Positions 8,335 to 18,556 of a stretch of DNA of 64,000 nt are shown here, one piece after another. The stretch is from an uncultured Lachnospiraceae bacterium (GTDB lineage Bacteria; Bacillota; Clostridia; Lachnospirales; Lachnospiraceae), in contig CACWHK010000003.1 of NCBI GenBank assembly GCA_902760755.1, forward strand, positions 62,001 through 126,000, given 5' to 3'. Below the pieces are notes generated by a model that worked only from the letters and a program-made list of their open reading frames with translations, was not told where the DNA came from and made no database searches. The position numbers were made by a program, and so were the translations under genes. Position 1 is the first letter of the stretch. The number at the start of each line of letters is the position of its first letter.

Positions 8335-8363
8335 TTGTCTTCTTATGGCGCTTGTGCTATAAT
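8335..8363 (+). promoter_or_regulatory. Promoter of the miaB-mutS-mutL-miaA group
   Basis: TTGTCT (8335-8340) and a perfect TATAAT (8358-8363) are separated by 17 bases, about 50 bases before miaB. Confidence 0.65.
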
Positions 8364-8412
8364 GCAATGTGGTTTTTTATGTGTATATCATAGTTGACAG
8401 GATCAGAGGATT

Positions 8413-9903
8413 ATGGATCAGAGAATTATCAGTAATATCCCGGAGGAATACCGCGTGGATGAATCGGTTCCGACGCAGGAACCCGAGCGTCAGGAGTTCT
8501 TTCTTCGGCTTTGTAACAACTATATCGAGACAAGTAAGGCAGATGGACGGGAGCTTACCTATGCGGTTGTCACCTTCGGCTGTCAGATGAATGCCCACGA
8601 TTCTGACCGGCTTCGGGGACTTCTGGAACGGATCGGTTATCGGGAGGCGGATGAACACGAAGCGGATCTGGTGATCTTCAACACCTGTACGGTGCGGGAG
8701 AATGCAAATCAGAAGCTGTACGGACATCTGGGTCAGCTGAAGCCGCGGAAGAAGGAGAATCCCCATTTCATGATCGGTCTTTGCGGCTGTATGATGCAGG
8801 AGCATCATGTGGTTGAGAAGATCAAAAAAAGCTATACCTTCGTGGATTTTGTCTTCGGTACCTACAATCTGCACCGGCTTCCGGAGATCCTCTTTGCACG
8901 TCTTCATGAGAACCGCCGGATGATCGAGGTCCTTCCGGAACCGAAGGAGCATGTGGAGATTCAGGGAGCAAAGCGGAAGTTCTCCTTTAAATCCGGTGTA
9001 AATATCATGTACGGATGCAACAACTTCTGCACCTATTGTATCGTTCCCTATGTACGGGGACGGGAGCGAAGCCGGACACCGGAGGATATTCTGCAGGATA
9101 TCCGGGGTCTGGTGGAGGATGGTGTGATCGAGATCATGCTTCTCGGGCAGAATGTGAATTCCTACGGAACGAACTTCATGGAGGAAAGCGATATCATCGC
9201 TGCCAATCCGGAGTACGGGTTCCCTGAGCTGCTGGAGGATGTCTGCAAGATCCCGGGGCTGAAACGGGTACGGTTTATGACCCCGCATCCTAAGGACCTG
9301 TCCGACCGGCTGATCGAGGTGATCGCAAGGAATCCCAAGGTCTGCAGGCATATCCATCTTCCGGTTCAGTCCGGTTCCAGTGAGATCCTTCGCAGGATGA
9401 ACCGTCACTACACCAAGGAACAGTACCTGGCGTTGGTGGATAAGATACGTGCAGCCATTCCGGATATCTCCATTACCACGGATATCATGGTGGGCTTCCC
9501 GGGAGAAACGGAAGCGGACATCGAGGATACGCTGGATGTGGTTCGAAAGGCAAGGTATGATCAGGCCTTTACCTTCATCTACAGCAGGCGGACAGGAACC
9601 CCTGCTGCTGCCATGGAGCAGGTTCCGGAAGCCCTGGTAAAGAAATGGTTCGACCGGCTGCTGCAGGTGGTTATGGAGGGTGCACATGAGCGGTGCCTTC
9701 GCTTTGAGGGACAAACCGTCACGGTGCTTGTGGAAGAACGAAATGAATCGAATCCCGAGCTTCTGACCGGACGGTTGGAGAGTAATATGGTGGTACATTT
9801 CCCCGGAGAGGATTCCCTGATCGGGAAGCTGGTGCGCGTGAAGCTGGACAAGGCCCACGGGTTCTATTATTCCGGAACGTATATTGTAGAGGAAAGTGAG
9901 TAA
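8413..9903 (+). CDS. miaB: tRNA-2-methylthio-N6-dimethylallyladenosine synthase
   Basis: MiaB is a radical-SAM enzyme that adds the methylthio group to i6A37 of tRNAs reading UNN codons. The N-terminal MTTase domain carries three cluster Cys (FGCQMNAHD, NTCTVRENA, GLCGC). The radical-SAM triad is CNNFCTYC in the 200s, and a TRAM RNA-binding domain ends the protein. The 496-residue length includes an N-terminal extension of about 45 residues common in clostridial homologues. It heads a plus-strand group with mutS, mutL and miaA; MiaA makes the i6A37 substrate, so both steps of the pathway are in one cluster. Confidence 0.95.
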   Translation: MDQRIISNIPEEYRVDESVPTQEPERQEFFLRLCNNYIETSKADGRELTYAVVTFGCQMNAHDSDRLRGLLERIGYREADEHEADLVIFNTCTVRENANQKLYGHLGQLKPRKKENPHFMIGLCGCMMQEHHVVEKIKKSYTFVDFVFGTYNLHRLPEILFARLHENRRMIEVLPEPKEHVEIQGAKRKFSFKSGVNIMYGCNNFCTYCIVPYVRGRERSRTPEDILQDIRGLVEDGVIEIMLLGQNVNSYGTNFMEESDIIAANPEYGFPELLEDVCKIPGLKRVRFMTPHPKDLSDRLIEVIARNPKVCRHIHLPVQSGSSEILRRMNRHYTKEQYLALVDKIRAAIPDISITTDIMVGFPGETEADIEDTLDVVRKARYDQAFTFIYSRRTGTPAAAMEQVPEALVKKWFDRLLQVVMEGAHERCLRFEGQTVTVLVEERNESNPELLTGRLESNMVVHFPGEDSLIGKLVRVKLDKAHGFYYSGTYIVEESE

Positions 9904-9908
9904 CTACG

Positions 9909-12668
9909 GTGGTTATTGACAGAGCAAAACTATCTCCCATGATGCAGCACTACCTGAAAACGAAGGAAGAGGTGGGTGAGGCCATCCTGTTCTATCGGCT
10001 GGGAGATTTCTATGAAATGTTCTTTGATGATGCGGAGCTGGTGGCGCGGGAGCTGGAGCTTACCCTCACCGGTAAGGACTGCGGACTCGAGGAACGGGCT
10101 CCTATGTGCGGGGTTCCCTTTCATGCGGCAGAGACCTATATCACGCGACTGATCGACAAGGGCTACCGGGTAGCCATCTGTGAGCAGGTGGAGGACCCGA
10201 AGCTGGCCAAGGGTCTTGTGGAGCGAAAGGTGATCCGGATCGTGACCCCGGGAACCAATATGGCGGACCAGTCCCTGGAGGAAGGGAAGAACCATTACAT
10301 GATGTGCCTTTCCGAAAATCGTGGGCTGTATGGGATCGCTGTCACCGACATCACCACCGGTGCATTTTTATGTACCCGCGTGGATCAGTGGGTGAAGGTA
10401 CTGGATGAGATCATCAAATATGAGCCAAGCGAGCTGGTGCTCCCGGCGTCTCTTTATCCGCCGAAGGATGCGGGTGAGACAGAGCTGCACCCCGACAGTG
10501 TTTCGGTGGAGGGGCTTCGTACCATGGATGAACTGGCCCTGCGTCTCCATATCTCCGAAACCAAGGCTCCGAATCATTATTTCGAGGCGGAGTCCGCACG
10601 GCAGAATCTGCTTCGTCAGTTTTCCGTAATGTCAGTAGAGGGGCTCGGCCTGCATGATTATCCGGAGACGGTGATTGCGGCAGGAGCCCTGCTTCAGTAC
10701 ATCATGGATACCCAGATGGTACAAACCGAGCAGATCAATCATCTGCAGCTTTATTTTACGGATCAGTTTATGGTTCTGGATTCCTCCACACGGCGGAATC
10801 TGGAGCTTTGCGAGACCATGCGTGAGAAGCAGAAGCGCGGGTCCCTGCTCTGGGTCCTGGATCATACCAAAACCGCCATGGGTGCCAGAAAGCTCCGTAC
10901 CTGGGTGGAGCAGCCGCTGCTGGAAAAGGAGCGGATTGAGAACCGTCTGGATGCGGTGGAGGCCCTGTCCGGCCAGATGATCGACCGGGATGAGATGCGG
11001 GAATATCTGAATGCCATCTATGATATGGAGCGTCTTATGACCAGGATCTCCCTTCGAACCGCAAATCCAAGAGATCTTCTGGCATTTAAGCAGTCCATAC
11101 AGTACCTGCCGTATATCCGGAACCTTCTCTTTGAGCTGCCGGAGCTTACCCTGTTTAACGAAATGAAGGAGGGGTATGACGACCTGTCGGATCTGTTCAC
11201 CCTTCTGGATGAGGCAATCGACGAGGATGCACCCATCACCGTAAAGGAGGGAGGCATCTTCCGGGCAGGCTACAGTACCGAGGTGGATGATTTCAAGGAT
11301 AAGAAGACGAATTCCAAACAGCTGCTGGCAGAGCTGGAGGAAAAGGAAAAAGAAGCCACAGGTATCCGGAACCTTCGGATCAAGTATAACAAGGTCTTCG
11401 GCTATTATCTGGAGGTAACCAATTCCTTTAAGGATAAGGTCCCTGAGTACTTTATCCGGAAGCAGACACTGACAAATGCAGAGCGTTACACCACCCCGGA
11501 GTTAAATGAACTGTCCGACCTGATCCTCAATGCGGAGGACCGGTTGTTTGCGCTGGAATATGAATTGTATGTGGAGCTTCGGGAGCATCTGGCGGAGAGC
11601 GTAAAGCGGGTACAGCATATGGCGGATGTGATCGCCACCTTAGATTCTCTGGCTTCCCTTTCCGTAGCTGCAGTAAAGTATCACTATGTCCGTCCGGCCA
11701 TCAATACCGAGGACCGGATCCGCATCACCGGCGGAAGACATCCGGTGGTGGAGCGGATGCTGGCGGATGATTCCTTTGTACCCAACGATACGAAGCTGGA
11801 TCTTACGGAAAACCGGATTGCCATCATCACCGGTCCCAACATGGCCGGAAAGTCCACTTATATGCGGCAGGTGGCTCTGATCGCGCTGATGGCGCAGATT
11901 GGAAGCTTTGTTCCTGCCGATCAGGCAGAGCTTTGCATCAGTGACCGAATCTTTACCAGAGTCGGTGCCAGCGATGATCTGGCCCAGGGACAGTCCACCT
12001 TCATGGTGGAAATGAGCGAGGTGGCATCCATCCTTCGAAATGCAACGAGAAAGTCGCTTATCATTCTGGATGAGATCGGACGCGGAACCTCAACCTTTGA
12101 CGGACTTTCCATCGCCTGGGCAGTGGTGGAGTATATTGCAGATTCTAAGATCCTGGGAGCAAAGACACTCTTTGCAACCCATTACCATGAACTGACGGAA
12201 CTGGAAGGAAAGCTGGCAGGGGTACAGAACTTCTGTATCGCGATCCGGCAGACCTCCGACGGAATTGCTTTCTTACGGAAGATCATACCCGGCGGGGCAG
12301 ACCGCTCCTACGGTATCGAGGTGGCGCAGCTGGCGGGAGTTCCTTCTGCCGTTACCAACCGGGCCAGAGTGATAGCAGAGCTTCTGGCTGAGGAGGATCT
12401 CACCGGAAATATCAAGCATCTCACCGTACGTGGTGAAAAGGCAGGGACAGAGACAGAAGGTGCTCTTACGGCTCCGGATTCCCCGGACCCGGCAGCATTT
12501 ACGAACGGTCCGGTCGGAGAGGGCGTGGAATTAGCGCCTCGAAAAGGAAAGGATTCCTGCACGAAGAAGGAGCGGGAGGTGCTGACAGAGCTTCGGGATC
12601 TTGATCCGAATGCCATGACACCCATCGCAGCCCTGCTGACGCTGCTCCAGTTAAGGGAAAAACTGTAA
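9909..12668 (+). CDS. mutS: DNA mismatch repair protein
   Basis: MutS recognises mismatches and recruits MutL. The N-terminal mismatch-reading motif FYEMF lies in GDFYEMFFDDA, the Walker A TGPNMAGKST is near residue 640, and the Walker B with DEIGRGTSTFDG follows. A Pro/Glu/Gly-rich linker of about 60 residues separates the ATPase from a C-terminal helical tail (LDPNAMTPIAALLTLLQL). At 919 residues it is somewhat longer than usual, mostly because of that linker. The start is a GTG at 9909 with a weak ribosome site, five bases after the miaB stop, so translation may be coupled. Confidence 0.95.
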   Translation: MVIDRAKLSPMMQHYLKTKEEVGEAILFYRLGDFYEMFFDDAELVARELELTLTGKDCGLEERAPMCGVPFHAAETYITRLIDKGYRVAICEQVEDPKLAKGLVERKVIRIVTPGTNMADQSLEEGKNHYMMCLSENRGLYGIAVTDITTGAFLCTRVDQWVKVLDEIIKYEPSELVLPASLYPPKDAGETELHPDSVSVEGLRTMDELALRLHISETKAPNHYFEAESARQNLLRQFSVMSVEGLGLHDYPETVIAAGALLQYIMDTQMVQTEQINHLQLYFTDQFMVLDSSTRRNLELCETMREKQKRGSLLWVLDHTKTAMGARKLRTWVEQPLLEKERIENRLDAVEALSGQMIDRDEMREYLNAIYDMERLMTRISLRTANPRDLLAFKQSIQYLPYIRNLLFELPELTLFNEMKEGYDDLSDLFTLLDEAIDEDAPITVKEGGIFRAGYSTEVDDFKDKKTNSKQLLAELEEKEKEATGIRNLRIKYNKVFGYYLEVTNSFKDKVPEYFIRKQTLTNAERYTTPELNELSDLILNAEDRLFALEYELYVELREHLAESVKRVQHMADVIATLDSLASLSVAAVKYHYVRPAINTEDRIRITGGRHPVVERMLADDSFVPNDTKLDLTENRIAIITGPNMAGKSTYMRQVALIALMAQIGSFVPADQAELCISDRIFTRVGASDDLAQGQSTFMVEMSEVASILRNATRKSLIILDEIGRGTSTFDGLSIAWAVVEYIADSKILGAKTLFATHYHELTELEGKLAGVQNFCIAIRQTSDGIAFLRKIIPGGADRSYGIEVAQLAGVPSAVTNRARVIAELLAEEDLTGNIKHLTVRGEKAGTETEGALTAPDSPDPAAFTNGPVGEGVELAPRKGKDSCTKKEREVLTELRDLDPNAMTPIAALLTLLQLREKL

Positions 12669-12696
12669 ATCAAAATGACAAAGAAAGGATCTTACC

Positions 12697-14676
12697 ATGA
12701 TCCATGTGTTAGATCAGAAAACCATAGATAAGATCGCTGCCGGTGAGGTGATCGAACGTCCGGCCTCGGTGGTAAAGGAGCTGGTGGAGAATTCCGTGGA
12801 TGCGGGAGCCACTCGTGTTACCGTGGAGGTACGGGACGGCGGAACCACCATGATCCGTGTTACGGATAACGGCGGGGGAATCCCGGCAGAGGAGATCCGT
12901 ACCGCATTTCTTCGCCATGCCACCTCCAAGCTGGAGACGGCAGAGGACCTGGTGGGGATCGGGACCCTCGGTTTCCGGGGAGAGGCTCTTTCCACCATTT
13001 CCGCTGTGACGCAGACGGAAATGATCACGAAGACACCGGAGGCTCTGACCGGAATCCGGTACGTGATCCACGGCGGAACTGAGGTGGAGTGTAAGGAGAT
13101 CGGTGCTCCGGACGGAACCACTATCCTTTGCAGGAACATTTTCTTTAATACCCCGGCCAGACTGAAGTTTCTAAAAACGAATATGACGGAAGGGTCCTAT
13201 ATCAGTGATCTGGTTTCTCATATCGCGCTGTCCCACCCGGAGGTTTCCTTTACGCTGATCAGCAACGGAAAGACCATCGTGGACACCAGCGGAAACGGGA
13301 ATCTGAAGGATACGGTCTATACGCTGTATGGCAGGGATATCACATCAGCCCTGCTTCCCGTGGATTACGAATCCGACGGGATCCGGGTAACCGGCTTTGT
13401 GGGAAAACCCTTTCTGGCCCGGGGAAACCGGAGCTTTGAAAACTATTTTGTAAACGGAAGATACATCAAATCCCAGATCGTAAACCGTGCCATCGAGGAG
13501 GCGTATAAGACCTACATCATGCAGCACCGGTTTCCCTTTACGGTGCTATTCCTGAAGCTTCCGAAGGAGGAGTGCGACGTAAATGTGCATCCGACGAAGC
13601 GGGAGTTTAAGTACCAGAAGGAGAAGGAGCTTTTCTCTGCAGTCTTCCATGCGGTTCAGGATGCACTGGCGGATAAGACCATGATCCCGAATCTGGCTGC
13701 GGATTACGGTGTTCGGGAGAAGAACTACCGGGGGAATCCGGATCTTCTTTCCGACAGTGCAACCTACGGTGTACCAAAGAAGAAACCCGAGGTACATAGC
13801 GAAGAACCAAAGAAAGAAACAGTAACGCCGGCGACTCCGGTATCTCCGAAGCTTCACCTTTCATCCACACCGATTTCCACAACGACTTCCACACCGAAGA
13901 AAACCGCCGATTCCTATAGTATTCTGGAGGCTCTGATGCCGAAGGAATACCGGGAGAAGCTGCGGGAGAAGGTAGAAGCGGAGGCAAAAAGCCACGAGCC
14001 CGAAGCAAAGGAAACGGCGGAAGCAGAGGTGCTTCGGCAGGAGAAGTTTGAGCAGGCGGAGCTTACGGATGCAGCGTATCTTTCGGAACAGGCTGCACCG
14101 GATATCCGTGTGATCGGACAGGTCTTTAATACCTACTGGATCACACAGTACGGTGATAATCTATACTATATGGACCAGCATGCTGCCCATGAGAAGGTTA
14201 ATTATGAGCGGTTTCTGGCTGAGTTTAAGGAGCGGACCATTCACAGTCAGCGGATCTTCCCGCCGAAGGTGATCACTCTTTCCGGCCAGGATAAGACTGC
14301 GGTACTGGAAGCTCTGCCCCTGTTTGAGAAGGCAGGCTTTGAACTGTCGGATTTCGGTGGAAATGAAGTAAAGCTTTCCGCACTTCCCGCCAATCTGCTG
14401 GGGCTTTCGGGAGAGGATGTATTTCTGGAATTTGCATCCTATCTATCCTCCGGCATTACGGGGGTTACGGAGGATATCTTCGTCCATAAGCTGGCAACCA
14501 TGGGCTGCAAGGCAGCCATCAAGGGAAATCAGCGGATCACGGCAGCGGAGGTGGAGCAGCTCCTCCGGGAGCTTCTTACCCTGGACAATCCCTACACCTG
14601 CCCCCACGGCAGGCCGACCATAGTTCGGATCACAAAGGAAGAGATGGATAAACGATTCAAGCGGATCGTGGAATAA
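12697..14676 (+). CDS. mutL: DNA mismatch repair endonuclease
   Basis: The GHKL ATPase half has IAAGEVIERPASVVKELVENSVDAG, DNGGGI and GFRGEAL. A low-complexity Thr/Pro/Glu linker (about 360-450) joins it to the C-terminal dimerisation/nuclease domain. That domain has the endonuclease motif DQHAAHEKVNYE and the CPHGRP metal motif, so this is the nicking type of MutL found in organisms without MutH. A ribosome site AAAGGA precedes the ATG. It is clustered with mutS. Confidence 0.95.
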   Translation: MIHVLDQKTIDKIAAGEVIERPASVVKELVENSVDAGATRVTVEVRDGGTTMIRVTDNGGGIPAEEIRTAFLRHATSKLETAEDLVGIGTLGFRGEALSTISAVTQTEMITKTPEALTGIRYVIHGGTEVECKEIGAPDGTTILCRNIFFNTPARLKFLKTNMTEGSYISDLVSHIALSHPEVSFTLISNGKTIVDTSGNGNLKDTVYTLYGRDITSALLPVDYESDGIRVTGFVGKPFLARGNRSFENYFVNGRYIKSQIVNRAIEEAYKTYIMQHRFPFTVLFLKLPKEECDVNVHPTKREFKYQKEKELFSAVFHAVQDALADKTMIPNLAADYGVREKNYRGNPDLLSDSATYGVPKKKPEVHSEEPKKETVTPATPVSPKLHLSSTPISTTTSTPKKTADSYSILEALMPKEYREKLREKVEAEAKSHEPEAKETAEAEVLRQEKFEQAELTDAAYLSEQAAPDIRVIGQVFNTYWITQYGDNLYYMDQHAAHEKVNYERFLAEFKERTIHSQRIFPPKVITLSGQDKTAVLEALPLFEKAGFELSDFGGNEVKLSALPANLLGLSGEDVFLEFASYLSSGITGVTEDIFVHKLATMGCKAAIKGNQRITAAEVEQLLRELLTLDNPYTCPHGRPTIVRITKEEMDKRFKRIVE

Positions 14677-14685
14677 GAAGGATCT

Positions 14686-15645
14686 ATGGGAGAAACGAAG
14701 GAAGAAACAAAAGAACTGAAGAATAAGCCGCCTCTGATCATTCTGACCGGACCCACGGCAGTTGGGAAGACAGGTCTTTCCATCTCCCTGGCAAAAGCGC
14801 TGGACGGAGAGATCATTTCCGCGGATTCCATGCAGGTCTATAGGGGCATGGATATCGGAACGGCAAAGATCCGTCCAGAGGAAATGCAGGGAATTCCCCA
14901 TCACCTGATCGACATTCTGGATCCGAAGGAAGCCTTTGACGTGGTACAGTTTCAGCAAAGGGCAAGGCAGGCTATCCGGGAGATCCATGACCGGGGGAGG
15001 ATGCCCATCGTCGTCGGCGGAACCGGCTTCTACATCCAGGCCCTTCTTTATGATATCGACTTTACGGAGGAAGAGGATTCCTCCCTTCGAAGAGAGCTGG
15101 AGCAGCAGGCAGAAACGGAAGATGGAAGAGCGGCTCTGGTGGAGGAGCTTCGCCGATGCGACCCGGATTCCCTTCTTACCATACACCCCAACAATCTGAA
15201 ACGGGTGATCCGTGCGGTTGAGTTCTACCGCCTGCATAAGGCCCCCATTTCCATGCACAATGCAAAGGAACGGGAGAAGGAATCTGCCTATGACAGCCGG
15301 TATTTTGTGCTGACGGATGACCGGGCGAAGCTTTATGCCAGGATCGAGCAGCGGATCGATCTGATGCTGGAGGAAGGCCTGGTGGAGGAAGTAAAACAGC
15401 TGACGGACGCGGGACTTACACGGGAGCATATCTCCATGCAGGGCATCGGATATAAGGAAATCCTGGACTATCTGGAGGGGATTACCGATTATGACACCGC
15501 GGTGGATACCCTGAAGAAGAATACAAGACATTTTGCAAAGCGGCAGCTTACCTGGTTCCGAAGGGAACGGGATGTGATCTGGCTGGATCGTACGGTCTAC
15601 CCGGGAGACGGGGAGCTGCTGGAGCAGATACTGCATTTACTATAA
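14686..15645 (+). CDS. miaA: tRNA dimethylallyltransferase
   Basis: MiaA transfers a dimethylallyl group to A37 of tRNA, the step before MiaB. The P-loop GPTAVGKT (residues 21-28), the DSMQVYRGMDIGTAK motif and the HHLIDI segment are all intact. The 319-residue length is normal. It starts ten bases after mutL. Confidence 0.95.
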   Translation: MGETKEETKELKNKPPLIILTGPTAVGKTGLSISLAKALDGEIISADSMQVYRGMDIGTAKIRPEEMQGIPHHLIDILDPKEAFDVVQFQQRARQAIREIHDRGRMPIVVGGTGFYIQALLYDIDFTEEEDSSLRRELEQQAETEDGRAALVEELRRCDPDSLLTIHPNNLKRVIRAVEFYRLHKAPISMHNAKEREKESAYDSRYFVLTDDRAKLYARIEQRIDLMLEEGLVEEVKQLTDAGLTREHISMQGIGYKEILDYLEGITDYDTAVDTLKKNTRHFAKRQLTWFRRERDVIWLDRTVYPGDGELLEQILHLL

Positions 15646-15671
15646 CAACGAAATCCGGAAAGAGGATGAAC

Positions 15672-16958
15672 ATGAACGAGTTAAAACGATACTATCTGGA
15701 GCTTGGGATCGACGAGAAGGTATATGACTTCTGTGCGTCCGTTGAGGAGAGCCTCACGGACCGGTACGCAGAGATCGACCGTATCGCTGAGCAGAATCAG
15801 GTGAAGGTGCTCCGCGCCATGCAGAAGGCAAGACTGGAGGAGGCACATCTCTACGGAACCACCGGCTACGGCTACAATGACAGCGGTCGTACCGCCCTGG
15901 AGGAGATCTATGCAGAGGTTTTCCATACGGAGGATGCGCTGGTCCGTCAGCAGATCACCTGCGGAACCCATGCACTTTCCATAGCCCTGGCAGGAAATCT
16001 TCGGCCGGGAGACCGGATCCTTTCCATCGCAGGCAAGGTCTATGATACCCTGCAGGGTGTGATCGGCATCCGCCCGGAGCCGGGAAGCCTTGCGGAATAC
16101 GGTATCACCTATGATCAGGTGGACCTTAGACCTGACGGCTCCTTTGATATTCCGGCCATTGAAGAAAAGCTCCTCAACTATGATATAAAGATCGTCCATA
16201 TCCAGCGGTCCAAGGGGTATGACACCAGAAAGTCCCTTTCCGTTGCGGAGATCGGCGCGATCATCCCCTTCATCAAGGGAATTCGCCCGGATGTGATCAT
16301 TCTGGTGGATAACTGCTACGGAGAATTCGTGGATACCATCGAGCCCTCGGATCTGGGTGCGGATATGGTGGTTGGGTCTCTTATTAAGAATCCCGGCGGA
16401 GGTCTTGCCCCCATCGGCGGTTATATCTGCGGAACAAAGAAATGTATCCGCATGGCAGCGGCCCGTCTTACCACCCCGGGGCTGGAGAAGGAGGTTGGTG
16501 CTTCTCTCGGGGTTACCCGGCAGTTTGCCCAGGGACTCTTCCTTGCGCCCACGGTAACGGCAGCGGCTTTAAAGGGTGCAATCTTTGCGGCCAACGTCTA
16601 CGAGAAGCTGGGCTTTAAGGCCATTCCGAATGGAACAGAGGAACGAAATGACATCATCGAAGCGGTGGAATTCGGTACTCCCGAGCTGGTCCGTGCCTTC
16701 TGCGAGGGCATTCAGTCCGCAGCACCTGTGGATAGCTTTGTAACGCCCATTCCCTGGTCCATGCCCGGGTATGACAGCGAAGTGATCATGGCAGCCGGTG
16801 CATTTATCTCAGGGGCATCCATCGAGCTTTCGGCCGATGCTCCCATGAAGGAGCCCTATGCCGTCTACTTCCAGGGAGGTCTTACCTATCCCCATGCGAA
16901 GTTCGGCATCATGTCCTCCCTTCAGAAAATAGTGGAAAAAGGCCTGATAAAATGGTAA
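15672..16958 (+). CDS. Methionine gamma-lyase-like PLP protein (aluminium resistance / YnbB family)
   Basis: The 428-residue fold-type I PLP enzyme belongs to the family often called aluminium resistance protein or methionine gamma-lyase-like, typified by Bacillus YnbB. The PLP Lys lies in the GSLIKNPGGG segment, preceded by the VDNCYGEFV strand that supplies the cofactor Asp; ITCGTHA binds the phosphate side. The true substrate is not established. I prefer the second ATG (15672), which has AGAGG at the right spacing; the ATG six bases earlier abuts that site. Following miaA is a usual location in Firmicutes. Confidence 0.85.
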   Translation: MNELKRYYLELGIDEKVYDFCASVEESLTDRYAEIDRIAEQNQVKVLRAMQKARLEEAHLYGTTGYGYNDSGRTALEEIYAEVFHTEDALVRQQITCGTHALSIALAGNLRPGDRILSIAGKVYDTLQGVIGIRPEPGSLAEYGITYDQVDLRPDGSFDIPAIEEKLLNYDIKIVHIQRSKGYDTRKSLSVAEIGAIIPFIKGIRPDVIILVDNCYGEFVDTIEPSDLGADMVVGSLIKNPGGGLAPIGGYICGTKKCIRMAAARLTTPGLEKEVGASLGVTRQFAQGLFLAPTVTAAALKGAIFAANVYEKLGFKAIPNGTEERNDIIEAVEFGTPELVRAFCEGIQSAAPVDSFVTPIPWSMPGYDSEVIMAAGAFISGASIELSADAPMKEPYAVYFQGGLTYPHAKFGIMSSLQKIVEKGLIKW

Positions 16959-17013
16959 AATAATAGGATAGGTCTTAAGGATTGCTCCCGAAGAGGCAGA
17001 AAGGAAGAATCCC

Positions 17014-17706
17014 ATGACCAATCTCAGAATCTCTGACATGGCAGAGCAAAGTAAACCATGTGAAAAGGCACTGCAGTACGGGATCAAGTCTCTCGGAGAC
17101 GCCGAGCTTCTGGCGGTGATCCTCCGAAGCGGGACGAAGGATGCAAATGTCATCCGACTCGCGGAGGAGATCCTTTCCTTCCATCCGGTCCATAAGGGAC
17201 TCACGGGGTTGAATTATCTTACCTATGAGGATTTTACCGGAATCCACGGTGTGGGAAAGGTGAAGGCCGTTCAGCTGCTGGCGGTTGCTGAGCTGTCCCG
17301 GCGTATCGCGCGGGAGCGTACGAAGCCCTATGTGACCATGGATACACCCCTTACCATAGCGGATTACTTCCGCGAGGAGGTACGGTATCTGCAGAAGGAG
17401 CGGGTGTATGCACTGCTTTTCACCACAGGAAACGGGTTTATCCGGGATGTGCTGATCTCGGAGGGGACCATGACGAAATCCCTGACGGCACCTCCGGAGG
17501 TGTTCCGGGAGGCTATCCGTTACGGTGCATCCTACGTGGTGCTCCTGCATAATCACCCTTCCGGCTGTGTAGATCCGAGCCGCAGCGATATAGCGCTGAC
17601 AAAGCGTTTTTTAAAGGCGGGAGAGCTGATCGGAGTCCCGCTGCTGGATCATATCATCATCGGCGGAAGCGAGTATCTTAGCTTCCGTGAAAGAGGATTA
17701 CTATGA
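17014..17706 (+). CDS. radC: RadC-like JAB/MPN domain protein
   Basis: The 230-residue protein has an N-terminal helix-hairpin-helix (FTGIHGVGKVKAVQLLA) and a C-terminal JAMM metalloprotease-like motif LLHNHPSGCVDPSRSD. RadC proteins are conserved beside mreB/mreC in Firmicutes; a direct role in repair has been questioned. The stop overlaps the mreC start by four bases (ATGA), so the two are translationally coupled. Confidence 0.9.
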   Translation: MTNLRISDMAEQSKPCEKALQYGIKSLGDAELLAVILRSGTKDANVIRLAEEILSFHPVHKGLTGLNYLTYEDFTGIHGVGKVKAVQLLAVAELSRRIARERTKPYVTMDTPLTIADYFREEVRYLQKERVYALLFTTGNGFIRDVLISEGTMTKSLTAPPEVFREAIRYGASYVVLLHNHPSGCVDPSRSDIALTKRFLKAGELIGVPLLDHIIIGGSEYLSFRERGLL

Positions 17707-18554
17707 AGATTCGTCCGAAAAAAGATATATCACCGAGGTATCTCTTCCTTGGTCTTTCCATCATGTGTATCGTCCTGCTGGGACTTTCCGTCTTCTCGGA
17801 TTCCTTTCTGCAGAAGACCAGGAGTCTTTTCGGCAAGATCATTACACCCATGCAGGAGGGTATGAGCAATATCGGAGAGTGGGTGGAAGACCGGTTTGAG
17901 GTCTTCGGTGATGTGAGGGAGCTTCGGGAAGAGAATGAGGAGCTGAAGAAGAAAAACCGCGAGCTGGAGGACCAGATCGCAAAGAGCCAGGCCGAGCTTA
18001 CGGAGCTGGCTGATCTTCGTTCGCTTTATTCCCTGGATCAGCTGTATCCGGAGTATCATACCACGGCAGCGCGGATCTTCTCCGTGGATTCCTCCGGATG
18101 GTTCAATGAATTCTACATCAATAAGGGACTGAATGACGGGATCTATGAGGATTGTAACGTTCTCTATGAGGGCGGTCTTCTGGGAATCGTCATCGAGTCC
18201 TATGATTCTTATTCCAGAGTCCGTGCCATCGTGGATGACCGTTCCAAGGTTACCGGTGCCATCGGACAGAACGGTGCGCTTTGTACCGTGGAGGGAAGCC
18301 TTTCCACCTATAAGAACGGGTACCTTCTTGCCACGGATATCGACAAGGACGCCAAGGTAACCATCGGTGACCGAGTGATCACATCAAATGTATCCGACCG
18401 CTTCCTGTATGGACTGACCATCGGATATGTTTCGGAGCTGATCCCGGATCCCAACAACCTGACCATGACCGCACACATTCGTACCGCCGTTGATTTCAGT
18501 GAGGTACGGAATGTACTGGTGATCATGGATCGGAAACAGGAAGTGACGTATTAA
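17703..18554 (+). CDS. mreC: Rod shape-determining protein MreC
   Basis: The 283-residue protein has a short cytoplasmic N-terminus, a membrane segment (about 13-32), a coiled coil (about 65-105, Glu/Lys/Leu-rich) and the extracellular beta-domain with GLLGIVIESYDSYSRV and a Gly-rich segment on quality of fit. MreC organises the elongation machinery around MreB. No mreB lies in the window upstream; radC takes that place. mreD follows two bases later. Confidence 0.93.
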   Translation: MKIRPKKDISPRYLFLGLSIMCIVLLGLSVFSDSFLQKTRSLFGKIITPMQEGMSNIGEWVEDRFEVFGDVRELREENEELKKKNRELEDQIAKSQAELTELADLRSLYSLDQLYPEYHTTAARIFSVDSSGWFNEFYINKGLNDGIYEDCNVLYEGGLLGIVIESYDSYSRVRAIVDDRSKVTGAIGQNGALCTVEGSLSTYKNGYLLATDIDKDAKVTIGDRVITSNVSDRFLYGLTIGYVSELIPDPNNLTMTAHIRTAVDFSEVRNVLVIMDRKQEVTY

Positions 18555-18556
18555 TC

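Noticed and set aside
8377-9858. 493-codon open frame antisense to miaB
   Set aside because: miaB on the opposite strand has every family motif; the antisense frame has none.
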